DNA from: Sphingomonas immobilis
GTDB taxonomy: Bacteria; Pseudomonadota; Alphaproteobacteria; Sphingomonadales; Sphingomonadaceae
Direction: 5' to 3'
NCBI RefSeq assembly: GCF_030580995.1
Contig: NZ_JAUQSZ010000018.1
Location: 30,329 to 94,328, forward strand
Length of the DNA stretch: 64,000 bases
Shown: positions 1 through 8,649 of the stretch, piece after piece
Position numbering within the stretch: position 1 is the stretch's first letter
Layout of the letters: every line of letters starts with the position of its first letter
Translations under genes and position numbers: made by a program
The notes under the pieces: generated by a model
Told to the model about the DNA's origin: nothing
What the model saw: the letters and a program-made list of their open reading frames with translations, nothing else
Databases searched by the model: none

Positions 1-86
1 CGGGTTCGTACCTCTACTGGCGCGGCTTCATCCGGCCGCAGGTCTATAAGGTCGTCACGAAGCTCACCGACAAGCGCGTCGACTGA
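1..86 (+). CDS. 3' end of an unidentified protein (partial)
   Basis: An open frame enters from the left edge and ends at TGA 84-86, giving 27 C-terminal residues that finish in TDKRVD. The next gene's ATG follows the stop directly, so the two are probably co-transcribed as part of the polysaccharide cluster. The tail is rich in aromatic and basic residues (YLYWRGF, RPQVYK) but is too short to assign a family. A glycosyltransferase or other polysaccharide protein would fit the context; that is inference only. Confidence 0.55.
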   Translation, partial: GSYLYWRGFIRPQVYKVVTKLTDKRVD

Positions 87-1199
87 ATGCGCATCCTGCT
101 GTCGCTCCACCACCGGCTCGATCCGAACGCGGGCGCGGCGCGCGTCATCATCCGCCTGCGCGACGAGATGCGCGCGCTGGGGCATGAGGTGGATACGTTC
201 AGCTTCGACGATCTGCCCTCGTGGCTGCCCGCGAAGGCGCAGCCGGGCGTGTTCCCGCTGTTCTTCGCGCGCCACATCGCGGGCAATCGCGGGCGGTGGG
301 ACGTGATCGACGCGAGCAGCGGCGACGGCTGGCTGGCGTATCGCGGGGCCCGCCGCGCGGGCATGCCGCTGCGCGTGACGCACAGCCACGGCATCGAGCA
401 CCTCGTCGCGCGCGCCGAACGCGAGGAGGCCGCGCGCGAGGGCCGGACGATCGCGCTCCACAAAAGGCTGCGACGGCATGGCCTGCGGCTGGCCGAGGTG
501 GGCCGATCGTTCCGCAACGCCGACCTGGCGATGGCGCTCAACGCGGCCGAGGCGGGGTTCATGCAGGCCGAGCTCGGCATATCGCCCGCGAAGATCGGCG
601 TGGCGCGGCTGGCGGTGGACGATGCGATCGTCGCCGCGCCGCTCGCCGAGCCCGATCCCGGCGCGCCGTTCGAGGCCGTGCAGATCGGCAGCTACATCGC
701 GCGCAAGGGCATCGCCCATACCGCCGCGGCGATGACGGCGGTGATGCGACGTCATCCCGATGTTCGGCTGCGCTTCCTGGGGACGTTGTGCGACGCGGCA
801 AAAGTCCATGCGGATTACCCGCCCGATCTGCACGATCGCATCGCCGTCGTGCCGCGTTTCGCCAATGGCGCGCTGCCCGATCTGCTCGCCGGCGGCACCG
901 TCCAGTTGATGCCGTCGCTGTTCGAGGGATACGGCATCGTCAAGCTGGAAGCGATGGCGCGCGGGCTGATTCCCGTGGTAAGCGACGATGGCGGCACGCG
1001 CACCGATGTCGAGGACGGGGTCAACGGCCTGGTCGTGCCCGTCGCCGACGATGCCGCGATGGAGGCCGCGATCGAGCGGCTGATCGGCGATCCGGCGTTG
1101 CGTGTCCGATTGCGGAACAATGCGTTAGCAACTGCGGCAAATTCGTCCTGGCGGCGTGTTGCGGCGGAGCGGCTGAACCTCTATGAAATGGCGCGATGA
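87..1199 (+). CDS. GT4-family glycosyltransferase
   Basis: A 370-residue protein with the GT-B layout of GT4 enzymes. It has an N-terminal Rossmann start (MRILLSLHHRLDPNAGAAR, like the glycine loop of MshA/WcaL types) and a C-terminal nucleotide-sugar domain with FEGYGIVKLEAMARG. The E280 and E288 pair is the EX7E motif of retaining GT4 enzymes, followed by a VSDDGGT loop. It is cytosolic or membrane-peripheral and would add one sugar to a lipid-linked repeat unit; donor and acceptor cannot be read from sequence. ATG 87 directly abuts the upstream stop. Family call firm, specificity unknown. Confidence 0.88.
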   Translation: MRILLSLHHRLDPNAGAARVIIRLRDEMRALGHEVDTFSFDDLPSWLPAKAQPGVFPLFFARHIAGNRGRWDVIDASSGDGWLAYRGARRAGMPLRVTHSHGIEHLVARAEREEAAREGRTIALHKRLRRHGLRLAEVGRSFRNADLAMALNAAEAGFMQAELGISPAKIGVARLAVDDAIVAAPLAEPDPGAPFEAVQIGSYIARKGIAHTAAAMTAVMRRHPDVRLRFLGTLCDAAKVHADYPPDLHDRIAVVPRFANGALPDLLAGGTVQLMPSLFEGYGIVKLEAMARGLIPVVSDDGGTRTDVEDGVNGLVVPVADDAAMEAAIERLIGDPALRVRLRNNALATAANSSWRRVAAERLNLYEMAR

Positions 1200-1274
1200 C
1201 GGATCGCGAGCCTGCTGGGCTTTGCGGCTTCGGGGTCGCCGCCCGGCATGGGCCGTAAGGTGGGAGACCGGCGT

Positions 1275-2402
1275 ATGACAGGATCGCGAGCTGCCCTGCA
1301 CCTGCGACGGCTGCTTCCGATCGTCACGTTCGCCTTCCTGTCGCTGGCGATCTGCGCGGCATCGTTCAACGGCTTTTTCGACAAATGGGGCTTTCGCGAC
1401 GAATCCCCCGATTTCTCGCTGAAGGCAAACCTCGACGGCACGGCGCAGCGGCCCTTCGCCTATCGCCGGCTGATGGTCGATACCGTGCAGGCGGTCGCGG
1501 GCGCGTTGCCCGGATCGGCGGAGCGCATGGCGGAGAAGATCGTCCGCACCGACAAGGGCGAGATGCGCGTGAAGCTCGATCCGGCGATCGTCGCGGTGCC
1601 GGCCTACACGCTGCGCTATCTGCTGATGTACGCGCTGACCCTCGCGACGGTGGTCGTGCTGCTGGCCGCCGCCTACCGGCTCGGCCGCGACAGCGGCGCG
1701 GGGCCGCCCGCCGCCTATGCCGGGGCCGCCGCGTTCGTGCTGGTGTTTCCGATGCTGCAATCGGTCGGCGGCTATTTCTACGATTTCCTCGAAACCGCGC
1801 TGTTCTGCCTGTTCCTGATCGCCGCGCAGCGCCGGTCGTGGTGGGCGATGCTGGCGCTTGCCGCGCTGGGGAGCTGGAACAAGGAGAGCTATCTGTTCTT
1901 CATCCTCACCGCCTTGCCGCTGGTCGTGGTGCCGGTGCTGCACAATCGCGCGGCGGCGATCCGCGCGGCGATCCCGGTGGGGGCGAGCGTGATCGTGGCG
2001 GGGCTCGTCTATCTGTTCCAGAAGCACCGCTTCGGCGCCAATCCGGGCGTCAACACAGAAAGCCATATCCCGCTGCAGATCCGATTCTTCACCAGCCCAG
2101 CGAATTTCTTCAAGGCGGAGATCACCTATGGCGTGCCGTTGCCGCACCCGATGAGCCTTATCGCGCTCGCGGCGATCGGCGGCGCGGCCGTGCTCGCCTG
2201 GCCGCGGCTGTCGCGCGCGCGGCGGTGGCACATCGCGCTTGCCGCGCTCGTCAACATTCCACTTTTCGTGCTGTTCTGCGGTCCCGGGGAGGTGCGCAAC
2301 CTCAGCATGCTGTTCCCGGCGCTGGTGATGCTGTTCGCGCTCGCGATCGAGAGTGCGACAACCAAGCCGACGGCGCCCGTCGCGGCAGGAGTTCCCCAAT
2401 GA
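1275..2402 (+). CDS. Polytopic membrane protein of the polysaccharide cluster, possibly GT-C-like
   Basis: About 375 residues with roughly eight to nine hydrophobic segments. ATG 1275 is chosen over an upstream in-frame ATG at 1248 because GGGAG lies 8 bases before it. The first large loop carries charged residues (FRDESPD) and RPFAYRRLMVD; later come FYDFLE, WNKESY and GPGEVRN. A QRPFxYR-type segment recurs in membrane proteins of exopolysaccharide clusters and the layout recalls GT-C transferases, but no diagnostic family motif is certain. Its stop overlaps the next ATG (ATGA), so it is translationally coupled to an SMR-type flippase and a HAD-UbiA fusion. That context suggests it uses a lipid-linked sugar made by them; this is inference. 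Confidence 0.75.
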   Translation: MTGSRAALHLRRLLPIVTFAFLSLAICAASFNGFFDKWGFRDESPDFSLKANLDGTAQRPFAYRRLMVDTVQAVAGALPGSAERMAEKIVRTDKGEMRVKLDPAIVAVPAYTLRYLLMYALTLATVVVLLAAAYRLGRDSGAGPPAAYAGAAAFVLVFPMLQSVGGYFYDFLETALFCLFLIAAQRRSWWAMLALAALGSWNKESYLFFILTALPLVVVPVLHNRAAAIRAAIPVGASVIVAGLVYLFQKHRFGANPGVNTESHIPLQIRFFTSPANFFKAEITYGVPLPHPMSLIALAAIGGAAVLAWPRLSRARRWHIALAALVNIPLFVLFCGPGEVRNLSMLFPALVMLFALAIESATTKPTAPVAAGVPQ

Positions 2403-2821
2403 TCGTCTGGTTCGTCCTCGCTTTCACCGTCTGCCTGACCGGGGTGGCGCAGATCTGCCTCAAGTTCGGCGTGCTGTCGCTCGTCTCGCGGTTGCAGGCG
2501 AGCACGGGTCCGCTCGACTCGGTGCTGATCGCCGCGACCGAATGGCGGCTGATCGGCGCGCTCGGCCTGTACGGCGTCGCGACCATTACCTGGCTTTACG
2601 TGCTGTCGCGGCTGCCGCTGTCGGTCGCCTACCCCTTCGTCGGGCTGAGCTTCATCTCGGTGCTGGTGATGTCGGTGCTGTTCCTCGGCGAGAAGGTCGT
2701 ACCGCTGCAGGTCTGCGGCACGTTGTGCGTCGCGGTCGGCGTGGTGCTGGTGGCGATCTCCTCGCGTCCGCCCGCCCCCGCGCCGGTCATCGTCCCCCAG
2801 ACCGCGGAGGCCGCGCGATGA
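2399..2821 (+). CDS. SMR/EamA-type small membrane flippase (ArnE-like)
   Basis: A 140-residue protein with four predicted transmembrane segments, the size and layout of small multidrug resistance/EamA half-transporters. Recognisable pieces are VCLTGVAQICLKFG near the N-terminus and LPLSVAYPFVGLSF with FLGEKV, as in ArnE/ArnF and EmrE relatives. Members next to glycolipid genes flip polyprenyl-phosphate sugars across the inner membrane. It overlaps its neighbours by ATGA on both sides. The downstream HAD-UbiA protein could make its substrate. The exact substrate is not shown by the sequence. Confidence 0.8.
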   Translation: MIVWFVLAFTVCLTGVAQICLKFGVLSLVSRLQASTGPLDSVLIAATEWRLIGALGLYGVATITWLYVLSRLPLSVAYPFVGLSFISVLVMSVLFLGEKVVPLQVCGTLCVAVGVVLVAISSRPPAPAPVIVPQTAEAAR

Positions 2822-4299
2822 GCGAACATGCCAAGGCCGTGCCGGCGGACGCGCCCGACACCGTTCCGCTGTGCGTCGATCTCGACGGCACGCTCGTCCA
2901 CGGCGACCTGCTGCACGAGGCCGCGATCGCCGCGCTCAAGACATCCCCCGCGAAGCTGATCGGCATGATGGCCGCGCTGCGCGGCGGGCGGGCGGCGCTG
3001 AAGGCGTATCTGGTCGAACATGCCGCGTTCGATCCGGCGCTGCTGCCGTACCGTGCCGATCTGATCGACTATATCCGCGAGCAGCGCGCGACGGGGCGGC
3101 CGGTCCACCTCGTCACCGCCTCACCGCGCGCCTGGGCGGAGGCGGTTGCCGATCACCTCGGTCTGTTCGACGCGGTGCAGGCCTCGGAAACCACCAATCT
3201 GAAAGGCCCCGCCAAGGCCGACATGCTGCGCACGATGCACGCCGGCGGCTATGATTACGTCGGCGACTCGCGCGCCGACATGCCGGTGTGGCGCGGCGCG
3301 CGATCGGTCCTGCGCGCCGGACGCGGCACCCGCCTCACGCTCGAGGCGCCGCTGGTTTCGAGCCGCGACTTCCCGGAGCCGACGCGCCCGCTCGCCGCGA
3401 TCATCCGCGCGATGCGCCCGCACCAGTGGCTCAAGAACATGCTGGTGTTCGTGCCGCTCGTCACGTCGCACGAATGGATGAACCCGGCGCTGCTGATCAC
3501 GGCGATCGTGGCGATGCTGTCCTTCTCGTTCGCGGCCTCGGCCACGTACCTGCTCAACGACATGCTCGATATCCCGGCGGACCGGGCGCACAAGCGCAAG
3601 CGCAAGCGGCCCTTCGCATCGGGTGCGACATCGATACCGACGGGGCTGGCGGTGATGGGGCTGCTGCTGTTGCTCGCGGTGGGCATGGCCGCCGCGCTCG
3701 GCGTCGGCTTCCTGATCGTGCTGGTCGGCTATATGGTCGTCACGACCGCTTATTCGATCCGGCTGAAGCGGGCGATGCTGGTCGATGTGTTCACCCTGGC
3801 GGGACTTTATTCGGTGCGCGTGGTCGGCGGCGGCGTCGCCACGCACGTGCCGCTGTCGCTCTGGCTGCTCGCCTTCTCGATGTTCCTGTTCCTGGCGCTC
3901 GCCATCGTGAAGCGCTGCGCCGAACTGGTCGATCGCCCCGACACCGGCACCGCGCGTGTCGCCGGGCGCGGCTACTACGGCGACGATCTCTCGGTGCTGC
4001 AGTCGCTCGGTTCGGCGAGCAGCTTCTCCGCGGTGATGGTCTTTTCGCTGTACGTGACTCAGCCGGAAGTGACCAAGCTCTACGTCAACCCGGCGTTGCT
4101 GTGGCTGATCGCGCCGTTGCTGCTGTATTGGCTGTCGCGCATGATGCTGCTGGCGCAGCGCGGCAAGATGCATGACGATCCGCTCGTTTTCGCGGTGAAG
4201 GATCGCAAGAGCCTGTGGATCATCGCCTTGTGCGGCGTGATCATGATCGCGGCGGTGAAATTGCAGACCTCGATCGGCATCGTCGTGCCGATCCGATGA
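2818..4299 (+). CDS. HAD phosphatase - UbiA prenyltransferase fusion
   Basis: 493 residues in two parts. Residues 1-190 are a HAD hydrolase with DLDGTLV (D21, D23) and GDSRADMPVW as the metal-binding motif. The rest is a polytopic UbiA prenyltransferase with NDMLDIPADRAHKRKRKRP (N247, D248, D251, D255), the polyprenyl-diphosphate/Mg site, introduced by RPHQWLKNMLVF. The UbiA part resembles decaprenyl-phosphate phosphoribosyltransferases more than quinone enzymes. In mycobacteria, DPPR synthase and its phosphatase are separate proteins; here both activities would sit in one chain. Start ATG 2818 overlaps the upstream stop. The domain calls are firm; the phosphoribosyl substrate is inference. 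Confidence 0.85.
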   Translation: MSEHAKAVPADAPDTVPLCVDLDGTLVHGDLLHEAAIAALKTSPAKLIGMMAALRGGRAALKAYLVEHAAFDPALLPYRADLIDYIREQRATGRPVHLVTASPRAWAEAVADHLGLFDAVQASETTNLKGPAKADMLRTMHAGGYDYVGDSRADMPVWRGARSVLRAGRGTRLTLEAPLVSSRDFPEPTRPLAAIIRAMRPHQWLKNMLVFVPLVTSHEWMNPALLITAIVAMLSFSFAASATYLLNDMLDIPADRAHKRKRKRPFASGATSIPTGLAVMGLLLLLAVGMAAALGVGFLIVLVGYMVVTTAYSIRLKRAMLVDVFTLAGLYSVRVVGGGVATHVPLSLWLLAFSMFLFLALAIVKRCAELVDRPDTGTARVAGRGYYGDDLSVLQSLGSASSFSAVMVFSLYVTQPEVTKLYVNPALLWLIAPLLLYWLSRMMLLAQRGKMHDDPLVFAVKDRKSLWIIALCGVIMIAAVKLQTSIGIVVPIR

Positions 4300-4312
4300 A
4301 GGAGTTTCGGCG

Positions 4313-5425
4313 ATGATCCGGCCCTATCCCAAGGCGATCGTACCGCTCACGTCGCTGCGCTTCTTCGCCGCCTTCTGGGTCGTGATCTATCACTATGTCG
4401 ACTGGCTGCCGAACACGCGCGGGCCCGATCTGCCGTTCATCGGCAGCGGCCTGCTCGGCGTCGATTTCTTCTTCATCCTCAGCGGCTTCATCCTGACGCA
4501 CGCGCACATGCGCCAGATCGAGGAGCGCAGCCTGGCGGTGAAGCCGTTCCTGATCCGTCGCCTCGCCAAGATCTATCCGATGCATCTGGCGACGCTGCTG
4601 TTCTACGTCGCGCTGGTGACGGCGCTGACGCTCGCGCACATGAAGCTGCCTAATCCCGAACGCTACAGCGGCGTGCAGTTCGTGTTGAACGTGCTGTTGA
4701 TCCACGCCTGGCAGATCACCGATGCCGGCGCGTGGAATTTCCCCTCCTGGTCGATCAGCGCGGAATGGTTCGCGTATCTGCTGTTCCCCTTCATGGCGCC
4801 GTTCCTGGTGCGGCGGATGGCCGGGGTGCGTGCCGAATGGCTCGTCGCGGGCGCGCTGGCGCTGCTGGTGATCGTCTGGCTGATCGCGCCGTTCGTGCTC
4901 GGCGCCAGCTATTTCGCGCTCCATTCGAACTTCGGCTATATCCGCATCATGCCGGAATTCCTGCTCGGCATCGCGCTCTACCGGCTCGGGCGGGAGCGTT
5001 CGATGGCCTGGCTCGAGGGGCGCGCGATCGTGCCGCTGCTGACGCTGGCGATCGTCGTGCTGGCAACCTTCCGGTTTCTGTTCCCGACGCTGTTGTTGCT
5101 CGCCCTGCTGATCCTCGCCGCGGCCGAGGTGAGCCGCCAGGGGCGCACCGGCCTGCTCACCAGCCGCGTCCTGTCCTATCTGGGTGAGGCGTCCTACTCG
5201 CTCTACATGATCCACCTGCCCGTCGCGACGCTGGTGCTGCAGGGTGTCCGGCTCAAGCTCGGGCACACCCCGTTGATCGCGGTGATCCTTGCCCTGCCGC
5301 TGGCGGTGCTGATCGCGATCGGCAGTTTCGAACTGATCGAGAAGCCCTGCCAGCGCCTGCTGCTTCGACTCGCAAGGCAGCGCCCGCCGGCCCCCGTTCA
5401 GATCGACCCGAAACCGGCCGTATAG
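4313..5425 (+). CDS. Acyltransferase-3 family membrane protein (first of three)
   Basis: 370 residues, about ten transmembrane segments, with AAGGAG upstream of ATG 4313. Family marks are LRFFAAFWVVIYHY near residue 20 (the conserved His of OafA/Nod-type O-acyltransferases) and FFFILSGFILTHAHM. Such proteins move acetyl, succinyl or similar groups onto periplasmic or lipid-linked glycans. It closes the coupled run that starts at 1275 and is the first of three paralogues in this region, so the polymer may carry several acyl decorations. Acyl donor and position are unknown. Confidence 0.88.
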   Translation: MIRPYPKAIVPLTSLRFFAAFWVVIYHYVDWLPNTRGPDLPFIGSGLLGVDFFFILSGFILTHAHMRQIEERSLAVKPFLIRRLAKIYPMHLATLLFYVALVTALTLAHMKLPNPERYSGVQFVLNVLLIHAWQITDAGAWNFPSWSISAEWFAYLLFPFMAPFLVRRMAGVRAEWLVAGALALLVIVWLIAPFVLGASYFALHSNFGYIRIMPEFLLGIALYRLGRERSMAWLEGRAIVPLLTLAIVVLATFRFLFPTLLLLALLILAAAEVSRQGRTGLLTSRVLSYLGEASYSLYMIHLPVATLVLQGVRLKLGHTPLIAVILALPLAVLIAIGSFELIEKPCQRLLLRLARQRPPAPVQIDPKPAV

Positions 5426-5565
5426 ATATCGCCTCGAATCGCTCCGCTGCGTCGAAGCGAGTGTGCGTCGCGACCGGGGGTGCGAATACCTCCGATACGG
5501 ACATTGCTGTGATTGCACAGCCATGATCTACTCGTGTCTCTCCTCAGACAGGGGGAGTTCACGAC

Positions 5566-5784
5566 ATGCGATCGAACGAAGTACGTCTGGGACGTGGCGG
5601 GGCCGTTGGCCCTGTTGGCTTGCTGTCGGCGGCGCCGCGCGCGCTGCTGGCGGCGGTGCGCAATGCGAGCAGCGCGGTGTCGGTTGCCGCAGCGAAGAAC
5701 GAATGTGCCGTCTGCGACGCGCAACTGGCCGCGTCGGACGACAAGGTCTGCGCGGCGTGCGCGATCGAACAGAGCCTGTGGTAG
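5566..5784 (+). CDS. Small CxxC...CxxC protein, unidentified
   Basis: A 72-residue frame with a plausible ribosome site (GGGGGAG ending about 11 bases before ATG 5566). The C-terminus has two cysteine pairs, CAVC and CAAC, 15 residues apart in a short hydrophilic segment, as in a small zinc ribbon. The N-terminal half is Ala/Val-rich and could be amphipathic or a weak membrane anchor. It ends at TAG 5784, one base from the stop of the convergent acyltransferase gene. No family is recognised. It could be a chance frame, but the site, cysteine spacing and neat packing favour a real gene. Confidence 0.45.
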   Translation: MRSNEVRLGRGGAVGPVGLLSAAPRALLAAVRNASSAVSVAAAKNECAVCDAQLAASDDKVCAACAIEQSLW

Positions 5785-5785
5785 C

Positions 5786-7000
5786 TTAAAGCGGCGCCGG
5801 ATCGCGCGCCGCGGCCACCGCCGCCGCAGGCCCGTGCTGAATGCGTTTGGCGAGCTTGCCGAACAGGCGCTGGCCCGGGAGTTCGACGTAGCGATAGGTC
5901 AACGCCGAGATCGCGACGCTGCCGGCGAGGAAGGCGATGAGGATCACATCGCCGCCCCAGACGCCGCCCATGATGATCACCTTCGTGGAGCCCATGCCGG
6001 TGGCGTTCTGGAAATCCATCGGCACGCTGAGCACGACGTGCAGCTTCTGTTCGACGACGGCGATGATCTTTCGGAACACGTCTCGCAGCAGCCAGTGCGT
6101 CATGTAGATCGAGAAGGACAAGGTGCCGATCGTCACGAACGGCCGCGTCTTCAGCAGGCGCGACACAAACCCGCCCTCCTGCGCAAAAACCACCAGCGCG
6201 GTGCCGAACACCACCGGCGCGACGAATACCGCCCGCGTGAAGGCGAGATAGGTCACGAACGCCCATACCGTCAGCATGATGCCGACCTCCGCCGCCGTCG
6301 CGATGCCAACGGTACGGAAGGCGGGCGTGCGGCGCGCGATCTGATAGGCGAAGAAGCCGCCGACGAAGCTAAGCAGGCAACGGAAGAAGCCGAACGGCGA
6401 CACCGTTTCCAGCGTCCCCGGAAAAGACACGAGCAGCACCAGGCTGATCGTCGCGATCAGCGCGAGCGCGGGACGTGCGAGGCGCTGGTCGAGCCCGCTG
6501 CGCGTCGAGCAACCGAGCGCCACCAGCGCGAAGGTGAGGTAGCTCCAATATTCGACGCTGATGCTCCAGCTCGGCCCGTTCCACGACAGGCTGCTGATGA
6601 CCCCCATCGAGTGGATCAGCACGAGGTTGGCGAGCAGCGCGGGGATCGAGGTAAGCCCGGTGAACGGCGCCCGATCGGCGGACAGGCCGTCGCTGACGGC
6701 GTGGAGCTTCGCCAGTTCCAGGATCACGAACGGAATCAGCACGGCGATATGGAGCGGCCAGACCCGCCCGAACCGGCGGACCGCGAAGGCCGCCACTTCG
6801 CGCTTGCTGCGCAATCGGTCCTGATAGGCGTGGGCGATCACGAAGCCGCTGAGCGCGAAGAAGAAATCGACGAACAGCCAGCCGTGCCGGATGAAGTCGC
6901 TTTCGAACAGGTGCGAGAGGCCGGGATAATGGAAGATGACGACGATGATCGCGCAGATGCCCCGCCAGCTGTCCAGCACGACGAAACGATCACGGACCAT
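5786..7000 (-). CDS. Acyltransferase-3 family membrane protein (second of three)
   Basis: About 404 residues from ATG 7000; an in-frame GTG at 7015 is the alternative. It starts with VVLDSWRGICAIIVVIFHY, which contains the conserved R and H of acyltransferase-3 proteins, then VDFFFALSGFVIAHAY and about ten membrane segments. It probably O-acylates the exported polysaccharide in the inner membrane. It is transcribed leftward, like the flippase gene upstream of it. It converges on the small CxxC ORF with one base between the stops. Confidence 0.87.
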   Translation of the reverse strand: MVRDRFVVLDSWRGICAIIVVIFHYPGLSHLFESDFIRHGWLFVDFFFALSGFVIAHAYQDRLRSKREVAAFAVRRFGRVWPLHIAVLIPFVILELAKLHAVSDGLSADRAPFTGLTSIPALLANLVLIHSMGVISSLSWNGPSWSISVEYWSYLTFALVALGCSTRSGLDQRLARPALALIATISLVLLVSFPGTLETVSPFGFFRCLLSFVGGFFAYQIARRTPAFRTVGIATAAEVGIMLTVWAFVTYLAFTRAVFVAPVVFGTALVVFAQEGGFVSRLLKTRPFVTIGTLSFSIYMTHWLLRDVFRKIIAVVEQKLHVVLSVPMDFQNATGMGSTKVIIMGGVWGGDVILIAFLAGSVAISALTYRYVELPGQRLFGKLAKRIQHGPAAAVAAARDPAPL

Positions 7001-7092
7001 CGAAAAACCCCACACCCGCTGCTGCGACGCAGCATACGCCTATGGAGTACATCAAATCACGTCAATTTCGGATTAAATTTCGCTTGTGTCGC

Positions 7093-8352
7093 TCAGGGAC
7101 GCTCGCCTGCGCGCATGCGGGTGAATACCGCGCGATTGGCAATCAGCCCACCGCCCATCGCAACGCAGAGGAATATCTCCGTCAGCACCGCCGAAACCGC
7201 GCCGCCATAGGCTCCGTAAGTCGGAGTCAGCAGGAACAACAGGCAGATATTGACCGCGCCCGATGCCATCAGCGAGAACATGAACGGCCCGCGCAGGCCC
7301 AGCGGCAGCAGCATGTTGCCGCCCAATACGTTCGACACGCCGGCGAAGAACGGTAACAGCGACAGCATCTGCACCACGGGTGTCGCCGCCGCGAAATTGT
7401 GGCCGAGGAAGATCGGCACGATATAGGGCGACACCAGGAACATGCCGAGGCTGAGCAGCGCGGAGAAAGCCGCCTGCCCCGCGAGCACGCGGAACATCAG
7501 CCGCACCGCCGCCGGCGGATCGGAATGGCTGAGCCGGTTGACCATCGGATAGACGGCCATGTTGATCGGCGTCACAAGCTGCTGAAACGCTTGCGAAATC
7601 CTCTGGCTGGCGGTGAGCAGACCGGCCTGATTGGTGCCCGCGACGAAGCCGACGACGACGGCATTCGCCTGCGTGTAGAGGCTGACCGAGAACTGGCTGA
7701 GGAACAGGTGCCAGCCGTCAACGATCTCCCCGAAGGCACCGCGCACGTCGATGCGCATCGGGAACAGCGGCACGATCCGCGCGGCGATCACGATCGAGGT
7801 GACCGCCGAGATGATCTGCGTGCCGTTCTGGATGAGCGCGGCCATCATCACATCCTGCGGCGTATGCACGAAGAAAAGCATCAGCGGGATGATCGCCAGC
7901 CGCCCCATCAGCGCGGAGATCGCGAAAGCACCCATCTTCTGCATGCCCTGCAGGAAGAAATTGGCACTGAAAGCGGTCGAGACGATGACCAGGCTCGCGG
8001 CCAGCAATACCGGCCAGATCGCGCGGAGCATCGGCACCGTCAGCGTGACGATCATCAGCAGGATCATCGCCAGTATGGCGAGGCCGACACGCGCGACCAT
8101 CGTGTTCCAGAAAAGAATCCGAAGCTGTTCTGGATCGTCTTCCGCGCGCGCGACCTTTTGCGCGGCGGACTGGTTGAAACCCCAGTCGGTGAGCAGCATC
8201 CCGTAGGTCGTTACCGCGAGCGAGAAGCCGAAAACACCATAGCCGCCGATGCCGAGCGTCCGGGTGAGATACGGGGTTACGATCAGCGGGATCAGATACG
8301 TGCTGCCCTGCCAGATGAACAAGTGGATGATATTACGGAAAAGTTTCACCAC
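7093..8352 (-). CDS. Wzx-type polysaccharide flippase (MOP superfamily)
   Basis: 419 residues with about twelve transmembrane helices. The start (LFIWQGSTYLIPLIVTPYLTR and LGIGGYGVFGF) is typical of Wzx/RfbX O-antigen and exopolysaccharide repeat-unit translocases. It should flip undecaprenyl-diphosphate-linked repeat units to the periplasm. The start is GTG 8352 or the adjacent GTG 8349, preceded by GGGGGCGAG. It is divergent from the Tat-signal glycanase gene, with a 297-base regulatory gap between them. No Wzy polymerase or Wzc co-polymerase is evident nearby; they may lie outside the window. Confidence 0.87.
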   Translation of the reverse strand: MVKLFRNIIHLFIWQGSTYLIPLIVTPYLTRTLGIGGYGVFGFSLAVTTYGMLLTDWGFNQSAAQKVARAEDDPEQLRILFWNTMVARVGLAILAMILLMIVTLTVPMLRAIWPVLLAASLVIVSTAFSANFFLQGMQKMGAFAISALMGRLAIIPLMLFFVHTPQDVMMAALIQNGTQIISAVTSIVIAARIVPLFPMRIDVRGAFGEIVDGWHLFLSQFSVSLYTQANAVVVGFVAGTNQAGLLTASQRISQAFQQLVTPINMAVYPMVNRLSHSDPPAAVRLMFRVLAGQAAFSALLSLGMFLVSPYIVPIFLGHNFAAATPVVQMLSLLPFFAGVSNVLGGNMLLPLGLRGPFMFSLMASGAVNICLLFLLTPTYGAYGGAVSAVLTEIFLCVAMGGGLIANRAVFTRMRAGERP

Positions 8353-8649
8353 TCGCCCCCGGCTGTGCAGATCGTCCTACCGGCGATGCTGCATTGCCGC
8401 AAGCCCGCCTGCCGCGCGGCCGTCCACCCCGTCGCCCGATCGGCCCACCCCAAAATGGGCACGGCCTCCCGTAAATAAAACGAACGTTACGGATGCAGTC
8501 CAAAATGGACATAACTCGACTCAACTAAACGATTTACATCAGCCTTAAGCACATCCGGGCAACAGGGACGGAGACAGCGGCATGATTAGTGTCACTGAAG
8601 GGGTACGTGCGCACTTTTTTCTTGAGACTTGCTGTGCAGGAAATGCGCT
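8353..8649. promoter_or_regulatory. Divergent promoter region with two CCAAAATGG palindromes
   Basis: This gap separates the leftward flippase gene from the rightward glycanase gene. Two copies of the palindrome CCAAAATGG lie at 8450-8458 and 8500-8508, exactly 50 bp apart centre to centre. Their flanks extend the symmetry to CCCAAAATGGG and GTCCAAAATGGAC. Bases 8470-8545 are clearly more AT-rich than the surroundings, as expected for promoters. Two identical sites five helical turns apart suggest a dimeric regulator acting on both genes. No regulator is named by the sequence. Confidence 0.5.

Noticed and set aside
3121..4173. Minus-strand 350-residue frame under the HAD-UbiA gene
   Set aside because: His/Gln/Arg-rich shadow of a gene with intact HAD and UbiA motifs.
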